From Taxawa tesnikishii (nom. ined.) (lineage: Eukaryota; Ascomycota; Dothideomycetes; Dothideales): 64,000 nucleotides of DNA. The stretch is from contig JAPDRO010000007.1 of the NCBI GenBank assembly GCA_030247885.1, forward strand, positions 565,501-629,500, in the 5' to 3' direction. Below, piece after piece: positions 34,246-44,984 of the stretch. Positions within the stretch are counted from its first letter, which is position 1; every line of letters begins with the position of its first letter. The translations under genes and the position numbers were made by a program. The notes below the pieces were generated by a model. That model did not search any database. It was not told the DNA's origin and worked only from the letters and a program-made list of their open reading frames with translations.

Positions 34246-34511
34246 GTCTGCTGTTTGTATATCGGTATGGAAGAAGAGTTGAACAGTGTTGAGTGTTTGA
34301 CGGGTCGGACGATGTGCTGCTAGGAGATGGCGGTGAAGTTGGTAGGATGGTGGAGATGTGTTTTTGGTATATTATTCCGTCAGGCCGAACGTGGTAGCGA
34401 GAAGCGGAAGGGGGCAAGTCGAAGGTCGCTCCAGCGCGTTCGTGCTGCGTCGTTTACTTACAGACTGCAGGTAAATGGTGGCGGGGCGGGGCGGGGCGGA
34501 AGGCAGGAACG

Positions 34512-34555
34512 CTGACGCCGACGCCGACTCTGACGCCGACATTGACGCTGACGCT
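34512..34555. repeat. GACGCC hexamer repeat
   Basis: About seven imperfect copies of GACGCC/GACGCT/GACTCT in a row. Confidence 0.85.
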
Positions 34556-34562
34556 CCAGTCC

Positions 34563-34636
34563 CACTGGGCACTGGACACTGGGTACTGGATACTGGGTAC
34601 TGGGTACTGGGTACTGGGTGCTAGGTGCTGGGTGCT
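34563..34636. repeat. ACTGGGT heptamer minisatellite
   Basis: About ten degenerate copies of ACTGGGT (ACTGGAT, GCTGGGT variants), directly after the hexamer repeat. Likely polymorphic between strains. Confidence 0.85.
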
Positions 34637-34791
34637 ACAGTAGGTACTAGGTATCCTAACCTGCCCTGCTTCTGGGGCAAGCAATGAGGGAGGGGCAGTG
34701 GAAGCCCGAAGAAACACTTCCTTAGTGGTGCATAGAATATAATCGCATTGTCACACCGCGTCGCATACACCTTCTACCTTTACACAATGCA

Positions 34792-34980
34792 ATGGCCGTC
34801 CTCCACTCCGACAGCAACACCCACAGACTGAACGGTCTTGCCCTCACACGCAGCGAGAGAGTCATCGTTCTTGGTCTCAGCTACGCCTGGTGTGCGCCGC
34901 TCTTCCTCTGGTTCGGCAACCGCATCCTCCACTATCTTCGCGCCACGATAGGTAGAGGAAACCGCGACAGGCAGACGTAA
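34792..34980 (+). CDS. Small single-pass membrane protein, unknown
   Basis: 62 residues. Codon use is strongly gene-like (GCC GTC CTC CAC TCC GAC AGC AAC ACC), unlike the antisense frame. A hydrophobic segment VIVLGLSYAWCAPLFLWFGN spans about residues 25-44, followed by a basic tail (LRATIGRGNRDRQT), suggesting one membrane span. The stop lies 63 bp before the TUG start, in the same reading frame, with no other stop between. It could be an independent microprotein gene, an upstream ORF on the TUG transcript, or part of a read-through product. I do not recognise a family. Confidence 0.5.
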   Translation: MAVLHSDSNTHRLNGLALTRSERVIVLGLSYAWCAPLFLWFGNRILHYLRATIGRGNRDRQT

Positions 34981-35043
34981 TACTACAATCAATCAATCAA
35001 CCAACTCAATATAACACAACCACAATACTCCATCTCTGATAAC

Positions 35044-36691
35044 ATGGCCTCGTTCGTCTACGTGGTCGATTCCACCGCCCGTCGCACCCAGATCAAGACG
35101 ACACCCGGTACCTATCTTCGCCAGGTCTTGGAGGAGGCATGCACCAAGCTGAAGCTCAACCCGGAGCAATACACTCTCAAGTAAGCCTGATAGGGCATCC
35201 AAACGCTCGAAACGTGCGGCTCACAATCATCCAGGAACAGCGCCAACAAGCAGCTAGACCTCTCCCTCACCATCCGTCTCTCTGGACTGTCACCAGGTGC
35301 CAAACTCCAGCTTACCCAATCCTCCCGCTCCCCTCAGTCGTCTCCGTAGCTCTGCAACTACCCGAATCAGAAGGAGGTGGACGGCTGCAAGACAAGTTTC
35401 CCAGCACCACTTCGTTATGGCTCGTCTTACGGAAGTTCGAGGATGCGGTTGCTGGCGCACCAAACAAGAAGCTGAACCTCACACAGCGAGGTGTTCCTAG
35501 CACACAAACTGGAGCAGGCCGGTTAAATTATGAGCAGCCATGTCTGAACGTCATGAGTCGGGAGCTGGCCACTTTCACAGATCTGCAAAGATCGCTGGCG
35601 CAGCTGGGCTACAACAGTGGTAGTGTCCTGCTTAGATTGAGCTTCAAGAACGCTGGAACCCCCATGGACGAGGCGATGCAGCAGATTTCTGAGTACTTCA
35701 AGGGCGCCGAGCCGCCTGCGCCGTCGGTATCGCCAGGCGCGATTGAGGGAGAGACCAGGCCAGCCCATGGCGCGCATGCCAACCCAGATATGGAGATGAC
35801 ATCTGTCCCGAATGCTGATGCAGACAACGCAGCAGCGCCTGGAGAGGGCGAGGCAAAGCAGGATCCTTCGGGCGATACTGTCATGACACCTCCACCCCCG
35901 CCAGCATCCGAGACGCCATTCCAAGAACCGGAGGAAAACATAATAGGCTCCTCATCCGAAGGGCCCATCAATCCTCAAGACCTACCCACAAACTCCTCTC
36001 AGGCCGGTCCGAGCTCTTCGCCACAACCATCATCTTCCCAGCCTAGCATATCAGTCTATACTCCGTCCTTAACACCCTCCAATACGACCTTCAACGACTC
36101 CGATTTCGAACCCACTGCCGACCACGCCCGCTCGCATCAAGCAACGCTCAGCCGTCAAGGCCAAAACAAACGCTTGGCATCGGACAACGAGATTGCCATG
36201 GCGCAGCAGTCGCGACTTGAAAGCTTAAATTCCATCCGATCCATCACCCTCCGTGTCCGACTGCCGGACAACATGATGGTAGATCTGACCATGTCGCAAG
36301 CCGACACGTCCGCCAGCCTTTACTCGCAAGTCCGGGACCTGCTCGACCGGCCAGGAGAGCCGTTCCTTTGCGGTACACAGGATCGAAGGGTTTCGTGACG
36401 CTGGATGCGCAATCCGAGACCAAGTTAATCAAGGATCTGGGCATGAGTGGACGTGTTTTGATCACCATGATCTGGGGCGACGCCGCATCTGCAGACGCGA
36501 GACGGTCGCCCGTACTGAAAGCGCAGTTCCGCAATCAAGCGCAGGAGCTCAAGGTCAAGGAGGCTGAACTGGAGAAGGATGAAGCGAAGAAGCCGGGCGT
36601 GGAAGAGAAGACGGAGAAAAAGAAAGAGGGGAAGAACAAGGGGGATGTCGAGACAAGGATGAAGAGGTTGTTGGGTCTGGGCAAGAAATAG
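35044..36691 (+). CDS. TUG/ASPSCR1-like UBX-domain protein
   Basis: 531 residues after removing intron 35181-35234 (GTAAGC..CAG). The N-terminal TUG ubiquitin-like domain reads ASFVYVVDSTARRTQIKTTP, then LRQVLEEACTKLKLNPEQYTLK and KQLDLSLTIRLSGLSPGAKL. A second ubiquitin-like region follows (VALQLPESEGGRL-type, CLNVMSRELATFTDLQRSLAQLG), then a Pro/Ser-rich linker, and a C-terminal UBX domain (ITLRVRLPDNMMVDLTMSQ; LRYTGSKGFVTLDAQSETKL) with a Lys/Glu-rich tail. UBX proteins of this type bind the Cdc48/p97 segregase. The frame breaks twice by one missing base, at CCCC 35330-35333 and TTT 36367-36369; adding one base at each yields a continuous protein of normal size. Confidence 0.88.
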
Positions 36692-37394
36692 CATCTGAGC
36701 GAATAGAGTCAAGGGAGAAAGGACGGCATGATGGCATGGGTAACCGAGCGCTGGCGTTCTGGGAGAGCAAACGCGTCTGCGCGGGATGTGCGCTCGTAGG
36801 GAGTCGGCTTTTCACCAATACACCCTGTCTACTGATACATCCTGTCTACTGATCTGACTGGTTCTTGTTGCATTATACTGTTCTTACCCCGTGGATGCAA
36901 AAGGTGTCAACACGGGCTCTCTCCTCTAGTCACGCGTGGAGGCGGTCAAACGGTACCTGTACTTGATTGCACCCTCAGCATTGCATTTGGAGCGTAAACA
37001 GAACGGACGCTTGATGCACGCAACGTACAGAGAACTGGCTCTTCTCACATAGTCCTAGGAGGTTGAGGTGTACAGGCGTCATCGGTTTTGTATTAGTACT
37101 AATAACCATTCCCATACCAATCAGTGGACAAATTTGTCGGTTAACGGCGCATGTCCTGCGCTGTACCGACATACTCGTTCAAGAATCGACACAGAAGGAA
37201 GGAGTGCGCGGGATGTGTATAAGGCACACTTCTGGAAGGGGAAGGAAGGTGAAGCGAACCTCGGCCATCGGCGTTTGTCGCTCTGGCCGTGCACGCATGC
37301 ACGCATGCATGTGCTCCAATGCTCGACCGCACTCACTCACTCACTCCCTGCAAGCATTCCATCGCATCTACCGACCGATTGCACATCACTCCCC
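36692..37394. other. Intergenic, TUG gene to PEX10
   Basis: Contains a 17-bp direct repeat (36818-36834 and 36835-36851, ATACAYCCTGTCTACTG), an ACGCATGC-rich patch near 37293-37310 and CACT repeats at 37328-37346. The frame before the PEX10 ATG is open for 109 codons but lacks coding character. Confidence 0.6.
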
Positions 37395-38552
37395 ATGTCC
37401 GACCACGTACACGATGCTCCTCGACCCCGTCCCGAACCGTCTAGCTTCCAATATCCCTTTGCAGCAGCCCCCGACATCATCCGCTCGCACCAGAAAGATG
37501 CCTACTTCCAGGGCGTCCTCTTTGAGCGCCTCTCGTCCGTCCTCCGCAACCTCTACGGTGCCCGCTTCGCCCACACCTACACCTCTGAAGCTCGCACCTT
37601 CACCGAGCTCCTCTATTTGGCTCTGACCACCTTCGTCGGCAACCGAACTCTGGGCGAAGAGTACAGCGACATCATCCAAATCTCCTCCGATACCCTTGAG
37701 CTGCCGTCCGTGTACCAGCGAGGCGGATACATCATCTCCAGCGTCTTGCTTCCCTACACACTGTCGCGCTTCCTGCCCGCCTTTCGGCGTAAATTGCGCT
37801 CCGGCCTCGAGATCTCCCTCCGACGCGCCGCATCGAAAGCTCCCAACCACAAGACACGCTCGACAATCCGGTCGTTCCAACATTACGTCCTCACGAACCT
37901 CGACACCATCACCTCACCCTCTCCGCTCTACGCCCTCAGCCTCACGGCCTTTTACTTCAGCGGCGCCTACTACGAGCTCAGCAAGCGGCTCTTCTCCCTC
38001 CGCTACATATTCTCGCGTCGCCTGGAGCCCACCCAACAACGCATCGGCTACGAAGTCCTCGGCGTCCTGCTTGTCCTCCAGCTCTCCGTACAAGCCTGGC
38101 TGCACGCGCGGGAGACGTTCGACACGTCCTCCGCGGCGGCGGCGGGTCCAGCAGGCCAGGCGGCGGCGGCGGCGGGCGGCACGAGCGCAACACTGGACGG
38201 AGGCGTCGAAGTGAGCCTGGATCCGAACTCGTACTCCGCCAACAACGCCCTGCTGCTCGCCGAAGCCGCAACCCAGCCGGCTGACCTCGCGGGCAAGATC
38301 TCAAAGGCAACGCATACGCCGGTGGCTTCTGGACCGCACCACGACCTCGAGGACGCCGAGGCGATGCGTTGGATCGGGCGACAGGCGCGCAAGTGCACGC
38401 TCTGTTTGGAGGCCATGAAAGACCCCAGCGCGACGACGTGCGGGCACGTCTTCTGCTGGACGTGCATCGGGGATTGGGTGAGGGAGAAGCCCGAGTGTCC
38501 GCTCTGCAGGCAGAGCGTCCTTGTGCAGCACATCTTGCCTTTGAGAGGGTGA
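37395..38552 (+). CDS. PEX10: Peroxisome biogenesis factor 10 (RING E3 ligase)
   Basis: 385 residues, intronless. The N-terminal Pex2/Pex10/Pex12 domain is recognisable: FAAAPDIIRSHQKDAYFQGVL, LLYLALTTFVGNRTLGEEY and YIISSVLLPYTLSRFLPAFRR. Predicted membrane segments fall around LYALSLTAFYFSGAYYEL and VLGVLLVLQLSVQAWLHA. The C-terminal RING finger is complete: CTLCLEAMKDPSATTCGHVF, CWTCIGDWVREKPECPLCR (C3HC4, 38395-38510). Pex10 forms a peroxisomal membrane ubiquitin ligase with Pex2 and Pex12 that modifies the import receptor Pex5. An Ala/Gly-rich loop (AAAAGPAGQAAAAAGG) lies before the RING and is probably species-specific. Start chosen at MSDHVHDAPRP. Confidence 0.95.
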   Translation: MSDHVHDAPRPRPEPSSFQYPFAAAPDIIRSHQKDAYFQGVLFERLSSVLRNLYGARFAHTYTSEARTFTELLYLALTTFVGNRTLGEEYSDIIQISSDTLELPSVYQRGGYIISSVLLPYTLSRFLPAFRRKLRSGLEISLRRAASKAPNHKTRSTIRSFQHYVLTNLDTITSPSPLYALSLTAFYFSGAYYELSKRLFSLRYIFSRRLEPTQQRIGYEVLGVLLVLQLSVQAWLHARETFDTSSAAAAGPAGQAAAAAGGTSATLDGGVEVSLDPNSYSANNALLLAEAATQPADLAGKISKATHTPVASGPHHDLEDAEAMRWIGRQARKCTLCLEAMKDPSATTCGHVFCWTCIGDWVREKPECPLCRQSVLVQHILPLRG

Positions 38553-39093
38553 CGTTGCAGGGTTTCCAGTTTCAAGGACTGCGGCGGAGCAGGGGAAACC
38601 GCGGCCGAAGCTGCTGTAAAAATGTGGATGAGTAGCCGAACATGCGAGAGTTTGGCAACTCGAAGCTGTCGACAGGAAACATGCATTACCCACTACTACT
38701 ACTACTACTAATACAGGACCACCACCCGATCGCGTCGCAGACTGTCCGACCGTCCGTTTCCCTTCTCAGAACCCCACCAGCAACTCCATCGCACCTGCAA
38801 CGAGGAACGGCGCGCCCATGAATGCTCCCCAGCCTCATCAAAAGTGCAACGCTCCTAGAAAACCGCAGACGTTTTCTTGGCTGCCGATAAACCATGTCAC
38901 TCTACCAGGTGTTGGAGCGCTTGCGCCTGAGTACAGAGCGTAATCGTCCACTACGTACGACAAATGTCAGTCCAGTGCGGAAGCAAAAGAGAAAAAGAAA
39001 AAATTCCCCGGGATCGAGTGAGGACATGAAGAACGGCGAGGATGCAAACGGGCAGGGAATCGGGCTCTGAGAAGAAAAAGAACCGTGATCTCG
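38553..39093. other. Convergent 3' intergenic region
   Basis: Lies between the PEX10 and ArfGAP stops. Includes an (ACT)6 microsatellite at 38692-38709. No gene seen. Confidence 0.6.
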
Positions 39094-42000
39094 TCACCTC
39101 TTCCCCTCGATCACACTGCCCGTGTACCTCGCGCCAGCGCTGCTGCGCTTCATCAACTTGGCTTCCCTGTCCTTTTCCCTGTCTCTGGGCGAACTGCCGT
39201 TGCCCGCAACGATGTTCGGTAAAGCGGTCAATGCGTCGCCGCCTCCGTCTTTCAGGCCGACTCCGAGATGCCGACCCGTCTTCTGGTCGACTTTGAAGTC
39301 GAGATACATCTGCGCCGCGGGCGAGAGTGGGAATGGGCAGGGTTGCGTTGGAATGTCCGCGCCGTTTTGAAGCAACATTTCGGCTACTGGGAACGGCTTC
39401 CGCTGTGCTGTCGCCGGACGAGAGGGAACTGCTGCTGCTGCGGCGGCGGCGGCGGGGAGGTCGTGGTCGTTGTTGTTGTGGTGGTTGTTAAAGTGGTAGG
39501 ATTAACTGTAGTTATCGTCGACGTCGTTCGGCCGTGTGAGAAGGAAGCTGCAGATGCAGGCGCTGCAGGATCCGCAGCTGCCAGTGCTAGGTACACAGCA
39601 GGCGTCGAGCGTGAGCGATCGGTGACGTTAGGGTTCGCGCGAAGCGCGAGCGCATAAAGAACATTTTGGATGTCGTTCTTCTTAATGCTGGCGAGCAGAG
39701 TCTCATCCGGGCCGCCGTAGTGAGATACAGTCGATGAGATAGGCTGGACATAAGTCCTATCGCTATATTTAGCGGTGATGAAATGGAGACGTTGCTCCCG
39801 TGTGGAGTGAGGAGATGGCTTAAGGAAACGGTCCAGTTTGGCTTCCCAGATCATGTTGCTGACGCGGTTGCCGATGAGCAGCAGAAGATCGACTATGTCC
39901 GGCGTGAAGGCGGACGTATCAAGTGTCAGGGAGCGGACCTTCGAGATGTGAGTACCCAATGAGCGGTGGATTCCACTGCACTCTATGCACAACACAATGC
40001 CCAGATTGATTGAGACCCATTCGACCTTGCCTTCGGATCCGCAATCTGCACAGAACTTGTTGCCCGCATCTGCCTCTCGAATTTGGTTCAGAAGTGCAGA
40101 GGAGTCCGCATTGTCGCTGTTTGTCCGACGGTATGTGGGTTTGTCGCCAGTAGTCGCGTGTCTTGACACAGCCTTGGCTGTAGAATTTTGTACACTCGCG
40201 TTGGAAGCCGCTCGGTGACCGGCAAAGGACGAACTCTTGCCCGTCAACACGGCTGCGATGTCTTTGCGAGTCGAGGTGCTCGATGAGGAGTCGTCCACAA
40301 TGGCCTGGGATCCGGTCGATCTGGCCTCAAACGCACTCTGCAGTGCGTTGTTAATTGCGGCAATCCATGACTTCATCTCCTCCTCTGAAGGCGCTTGATA
40401 GACACGAGTGTACGAGGGCGTGATTACTTCGAAGCAGAAGCGTCGCTCAGAGCTGCGGGCTTCTCTGACCGATGCGACTCTCAGGTCAATAGGATCCATG
40501 TGCAAGTCGAGCTTTTCTTTCCAGTTGACATATTCAGACAGCTTGCCTTGATCAAGAACAATCCAGAACCTATGCACCACATAAGCAAACAGTTCATTCC
40601 CTCATGAGTTGTAGCGACTTACTTATGCCACGCAGTCTTGTTCAGGCCTTTTGGATCAACATGGCTTCCAGGCCTGCTCAATGACCATAGAAGCCCTTCT
40701 TTGCGGTGCTGGCCAGTATCGACGTTCGAAGATATGTCTTTCTCTTCAAGATCGCGTATCCCCTTGAATTTGTTACTTGAATGCCGCATGGGAATGCCTG
40801 ATCGATCGCCAGGTACAGCCGGTACAGGGACCAGGTTGTTGCCAGGTCCCTGATTAAGGAATCCACTGGAAGTAGGGGTGATGTTGCGACGACGGAATTG
40901 CGACCGACGTTTCCATAACTTGGGACACGACTACCAGCCGCATCCGCAGCCATGTTGCCGTTCGTAGGTGACAGCAGAGTGTCTCCATCGCTGACGGAGG
41001 TTGTTGCTTTTGAGTTCGTCTCGAGGGCCCGCCTCTTCTCCTCTCTTTCGGTGCGTTGGAGTTGGAACTCTTTGTCGGCGTGACTGACTTCGAGGCACAA
41101 AGCTTCCAGCTGGGGCATCATTTCCTCGACCTTCTTTGCTGTGTTGAGATATCCTCTTGCTTGAGTGTCGGCATATCTGGTGAGTTGAGAGAGCACTTCC
41201 TGTTCCTTACGGCCACCATGAAGATCTTGCATGAACGAAGAATAATCGAACCTTTTGAGCTCAAATGTCCTTCGCTTCGCCTGGTATTTGGAGTCGCTCT
41301 CTGCACGTTTCTTCTCCTTCAAGGACTCGGTACGCTGCCCAAGGTATTTGCTGACGTAGGCATAGTAATCCTTGCTTTCCTCCTCAAAATCGCGTTTCTT
41401 CGCGTCTGCTGATTTGATTTCGAGGTTATAAAGCTTGTTGATGGGCTCGATGATAAGCTTCCGCAAATTGGTGGTGTTCTGCTTTTCGTACGCGAGTATC
41501 TCCTTTGCGATTTTGTCGAAGTAGTGATCGAGCGCGGGACGAACAGCGTTTGCGTTCGAACTCGAGACTTCTCGTAGAGCGTCCATAAAAGCAGACACCG
41601 CATCGTTGCATTCTTTCTGCTTCTCCTCTGCCGCTTCGGCCGTCCTCAGCACCTTCTTCATACGCGTTTTCATACTTCCGGTCCTCTGCTCCAGTGAGCG
41701 CATCGTAGCCCGGAATAGCGGCCCATCGTCTTGACTGCTGAGATCTTCGCCAGGCCGATTGCAAGCTACGTCGATCTTCGGCGCGCCATTGGTCAACGAT
41801 GGCACTAGCCCTAGTCCGTACTCCGGTATAGACTCGATGAGTGGAGACACAGGCTCGCGAACTTCCTTGTAATCCGGACCGTCAGAATCACTAATAGCAC
41901 TTACTCTTGATTCGATGGATTGAGCGGATGGAACGCGAAGTCTCGGCGGAGCCACCATTTCAAGCCTGGGTGACCGTGATTGAGGGCTGCTCAGGTATTT

Positions 42001-42879
42001 TTGCGAGTCTGCAGCCAGTCAACAATGTTGGTCATGCGCTTAAACATTCGTGGGACTTACTTTGAACCCAGAAGGAAAAGCTGGCGAGAGTGTTCAGCCT
42101 ATGTGCACGCTGATCGTACTCCACGAACTGTGTCTGGTTCAGCACCCCTGAGAGAGATGTGACTAAATAACACTCACGCTGCATGTATTGCGCCACCCTC
42201 CTCCTCGATCTTCAGTCAGCTTAGGCGGTTTCCATCTCCACGTCCAGTCAAATTGCACCGAAGGTACCCCGCTCGTGCTGTAGTCTCCCACAAGCTGAAC
42301 ATTCGGGTTCTTGTGCAAGTTTGGGTCCGCATGAAATTCCCGAGTAACCAGCTGGTCCAATTCTCGGGCATTCGAAGCGAAGATGTACGTTAAGCCCACG
42401 ACTTGTGTGTCCACGCTTGTTGTTTTCGGCGCGACGCCTGTTTCGGGTAAACCAGTGGTTACTGTCTGTTGGCGCAGAACACATGTGAAGTTGAAGTTAA
42501 GTTCTTCTTCGTTCGACAACCGTAGGATGAAAGAGGGAGATGCGCCAGCGAGCGTTGAGTCGGGATCCTGTTCCACGTCTTCGGTCAGACGTCGTTCGCA
42601 CGGGGATTTTCTGCACGGTCTTACCTGGATATAATCGATAGGGCTGTCATCTCCTATGTCCCTCTTCGCCGAATACCTTGCAGCGGGAAAGGCATTAGGG
42701 CTGATATGGATCAAAGTACGGTTCCTGGAATTGGTAATGGTCAAGCCGGCAATGGTAACTGCGAGGACTAGTATCAGCACCCGTCACCTTCTACCGGATA
42801 GAAAAGACGTTGTACATCTGTTTTGATCTCTGAGGAAGAGCGCCGGCCCTTCATCGACCCTGCTCCCGACATTGCCCAT
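39094..42879 (-). CDS. csx2: BAR-PH-ArfGAP protein (Csx2 type)
   Basis: 1,191 residues over five exons; introns 42759-42815, 42128-42177, 42009-42060 and 40570-40622 all have consensus borders and keep frame. The start is MGNVGSRVDEGPALFLRDQN. A fungal N-terminal region (LTITNSRNRTLIHISPNAFP; VQFDWTWRWKPPK) precedes a BAR-type coiled coil (41300-41800), a PH domain (WHKFWIVLDQGKLSEY) and an ArfGAP zinc finger, CADCGSEGKVEWVSINLGIV then LCIECSGIHRSLGTH (CX2CX16CX2C plus the catalytic arginine). It should stimulate GTP hydrolysis on Arf GTPases and sense membrane curvature in vesicle traffic or endocytosis. One base is missing at GGGG 40875-40878 and at GGG 39424-39426. A Thr/Pro/Gln homopeptide run (39430-39500) follows the ArfGAP domain. 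Confidence 0.9.
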
Positions 42880-43576
42880 GTCGGGTCCTGGGCGCTACGG
42901 CCCTTGGTGTGCACCTTCAGAGGACAGATTGCTCGAAGACGGAGCCGAAAGATACACGACGGCGACGACCGAGAAAGACTAGGCGGACCCTTGTGTTCAC
43001 TCTCCCACGAGTCCAAACTCTTCCCTCGCTGGTGTTTTAGTAGGAGATACCCTCCAAAAACGGTATGCTTCACTCCGTAATGCCCCACTATGTGATGGAG
43101 ATATGATATGCCGCGAGTCCTGTGTACGTGGGATGGTGGAAAGATGTGTTTCGGGGATTTCTGTGGCCGGAAAGTGAGAAGGAGGTGTTTCAAAGTGCGG
43201 GCGCAATGTTGGGTGGTTGTTGCGATGGACAGGCACCACGCATGCTTAGGCGTTACCAAATGCACGCTGCGACTCGCGCTTCTCCGCAGCCCGCAGAAAC
43301 ATGTGTCCGACGATGCTCTTGGCGCTCAGGGCCAAACCTTAACCGCCGATGAAGCCGCCTTCATGGAGACGACAAGCGCTGGTCGTGCCAGAATAGCCGA
43401 GGCATTGAAGACTGACATCTCGGCCACCCGGTCAATGTCAATGTTTAACAGACACCATTCACGCTGTTGTTCTCCTATCGGCATTTCCACATCTTGTTAG
43501 AGGTCGACGCTTTCATGACAGTTCGCCAGTCTGTTTAAACCAGGTTTCATCAACTAAAAACCAAGATCCATAGAAC
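42880..43576. promoter_or_regulatory. Divergent promoter, ArfGAP / thioesterase
   Basis: 697 bp between divergent starts. Open frames on both strands are of random composition. No motif stands out. Confidence 0.5.
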
Positions 43577-44587
43577 ATGGCATCGTTGTCGCAGGCTACG
43601 GCCGTCAAACAAACATCATCGCACACGTATACTGCATATTTTCACGAGGATTGGTGCATTGGCTCAGGTATGGTATCCGCAGAACGAATGAGAACCAGGT
43701 GTCCTCTGCTCACACCGAACGCAGTTCCTCATGGCGGCTTTGTTGCTTCCTGTTTTCAACAAGTCGCCTCGGCGCACTTTGCAAGCACGTTGGCAAAGCA
43801 AAAACAACCGCATTCCATCACGATGCATTTAGAGTATCTGCGCCGGACAGAGATCGGTCCGGCCTATTTCGTTGTCAAGGAAGTAAAGCTTGGCCGGCAA
43901 ATGTCCACCATTCACATAACCCTTTCACAAGGCGAGCGCGAAGAAGTGCTCGCCTACATCACGAACTCGGATATTGCCGCTGAGAGCGGTATCTCTTTCG
44001 AAACGGGTTGGAAGTTGCACCCTGCGCCGTATTCGGTGGACATGACAGCCCTTCGGGCAGGCAAGGACAGCCAGTGGCAAGAGCAGACGTCTATGCCCTA
44101 TGCAGGATTCCGAAAAGCGTCCAGAAACGTGAGGTTCTTCTTTCCAAAGGAGGGCCAGCTCTTGCGCAGTTTAAACGACCAGTGGATCTGTATGGGTACT
44201 GGAGAGAAGTTTACCAACGACAGCTTGGGGTTCGTCGCAGATATGTTCCCACAAGTCATCGAATCGTACCGCAACGGAAGTGATCCCTACTCTGTAGGAA
44301 AAGAAGAGAGCTCCACAGAGGAAGACAAGAAGAAGAGAGGGATGGCAAAGTTTTGGTACCCAACAGTCCTACTGAACCTTGATGTCAAGAAAGCCTTACC
44401 GGAAGAAGGCGTGGAGTTTCTGTTTGTGAGAACCAGAGCCAAGCAAATCAAGAACGGACGGTATGATCTAGAGATAGTCGTACTGGACGAGACCGGTGAT
44501 ATCGTGGCTTTGAGTCATCATGTCTGTTTGGTGCTGTCTGCAGAGCGCAACATGGCGAAGAGGAGCAAGAAGGACGGCAAGCTGTGA
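43577..44587 (+). CDS. Thioesterase-superfamily (double hotdog) protein
   Basis: 317 residues if the in-frame intron 43668-43724 (57 nt, GTATGG..CGCAG, no stop) is removed; 336 if retained. Removal restores WCIGSVPHGGFVASCFQQVA, the normal hotdog helix sequence, so I prefer it. First hotdog: HEDWCIGS to LEYLRRTEIGPAYFVVKEVKLGRQMSTIHITLSQ. The second contains MGTGEKFTNDSLGFVADMFP and RTRAKQIKNGRYDLEIVVLDETGDIVALSHH. Such proteins hydrolyse acyl-CoA or act as polyketide-release or acyl-binding enzymes; the substrate is unknown. The C-terminus DGKL is only weakly like a PTS1 signal. No frame break. Confidence 0.85.
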   Translation: MASLSQATAVKQTSSHTYTAYFHEDWCIGSGMVSAERMRTRCPLLTPNAVPHGGFVASCFQQVASAHFASTLAKQKQPHSITMHLEYLRRTEIGPAYFVVKEVKLGRQMSTIHITLSQGEREEVLAYITNSDIAAESGISFETGWKLHPAPYSVDMTALRAGKDSQWQEQTSMPYAGFRKASRNVRFFFPKEGQLLRSLNDQWICMGTGEKFTNDSLGFVADMFPQVIESYRNGSDPYSVGKEESSTEEDKKKRGMAKFWYPTVLLNLDVKKALPEEGVEFLFVRTRAKQIKNGRYDLEIVVLDETGDIVALSHHVCLVLSAERNMAKRSKKDGKL

Positions 44588-44984
44588 GAAAGTTATTTGT
44601 GTACAGAGATGGTTCGTTATGTATACCGTAATAAACTAAACCCAGCCAAAGTGGAGACTAGAGACATTGAAGGGTTTGGCTAAGCTCTACGAAGCTCGGA
44701 GCCTCCGAGTCACTGAGTCGTGCAAGCGTGTCTTGGCACAGATCCTGCTTGACATTCACTTCGGCTTCTCAAATTTATCGATACCACTTTTCCACGACCC
44801 CGCCAACCTCAGTACGCGCTACGGCCCTCCATTCTCGTTCTGGGAGACCAACTTGCGAGAGCATCTGTTTCGTGTGATCTTTATTCTTCGCTCCCCTTGG
44901 AACAGAAAACCGCAGTGTAATCATCAACGTCCGTCTTCCCGATTCCTATCACACGACTCAACAAACACTTTCGGAGCGAGCAGA
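44588..44984. other. Intergenic, thioesterase to BUD23
   Basis: The BUD23 frame stays open for 106 codons upstream, but this stretch does not resemble the family. Nothing else is visible. Confidence 0.6.

Larger units (their letters stand above)
34246..34791. promoter_or_regulatory. Divergent intergenic region with two minisatellites
   Basis: 546 bp between txl1 (-) and the small plus-strand gene. It is dominated by two adjacent short tandem repeats listed separately. A GGGGCGGGGC run occurs at about 34485-34498. Confidence 0.6.

Noticed and set aside
37068-37394. 109-residue N-terminal extension of PEX10
   Set aside because: Contains low-complexity promoter sequence; the family-like start is MSDHVHDAPRP.
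44667-44984. N-terminal extension of BUD23
   Set aside because: Open by chance; the family starts at MSRPEDLLPPDLFY and the extension has no coding bias.
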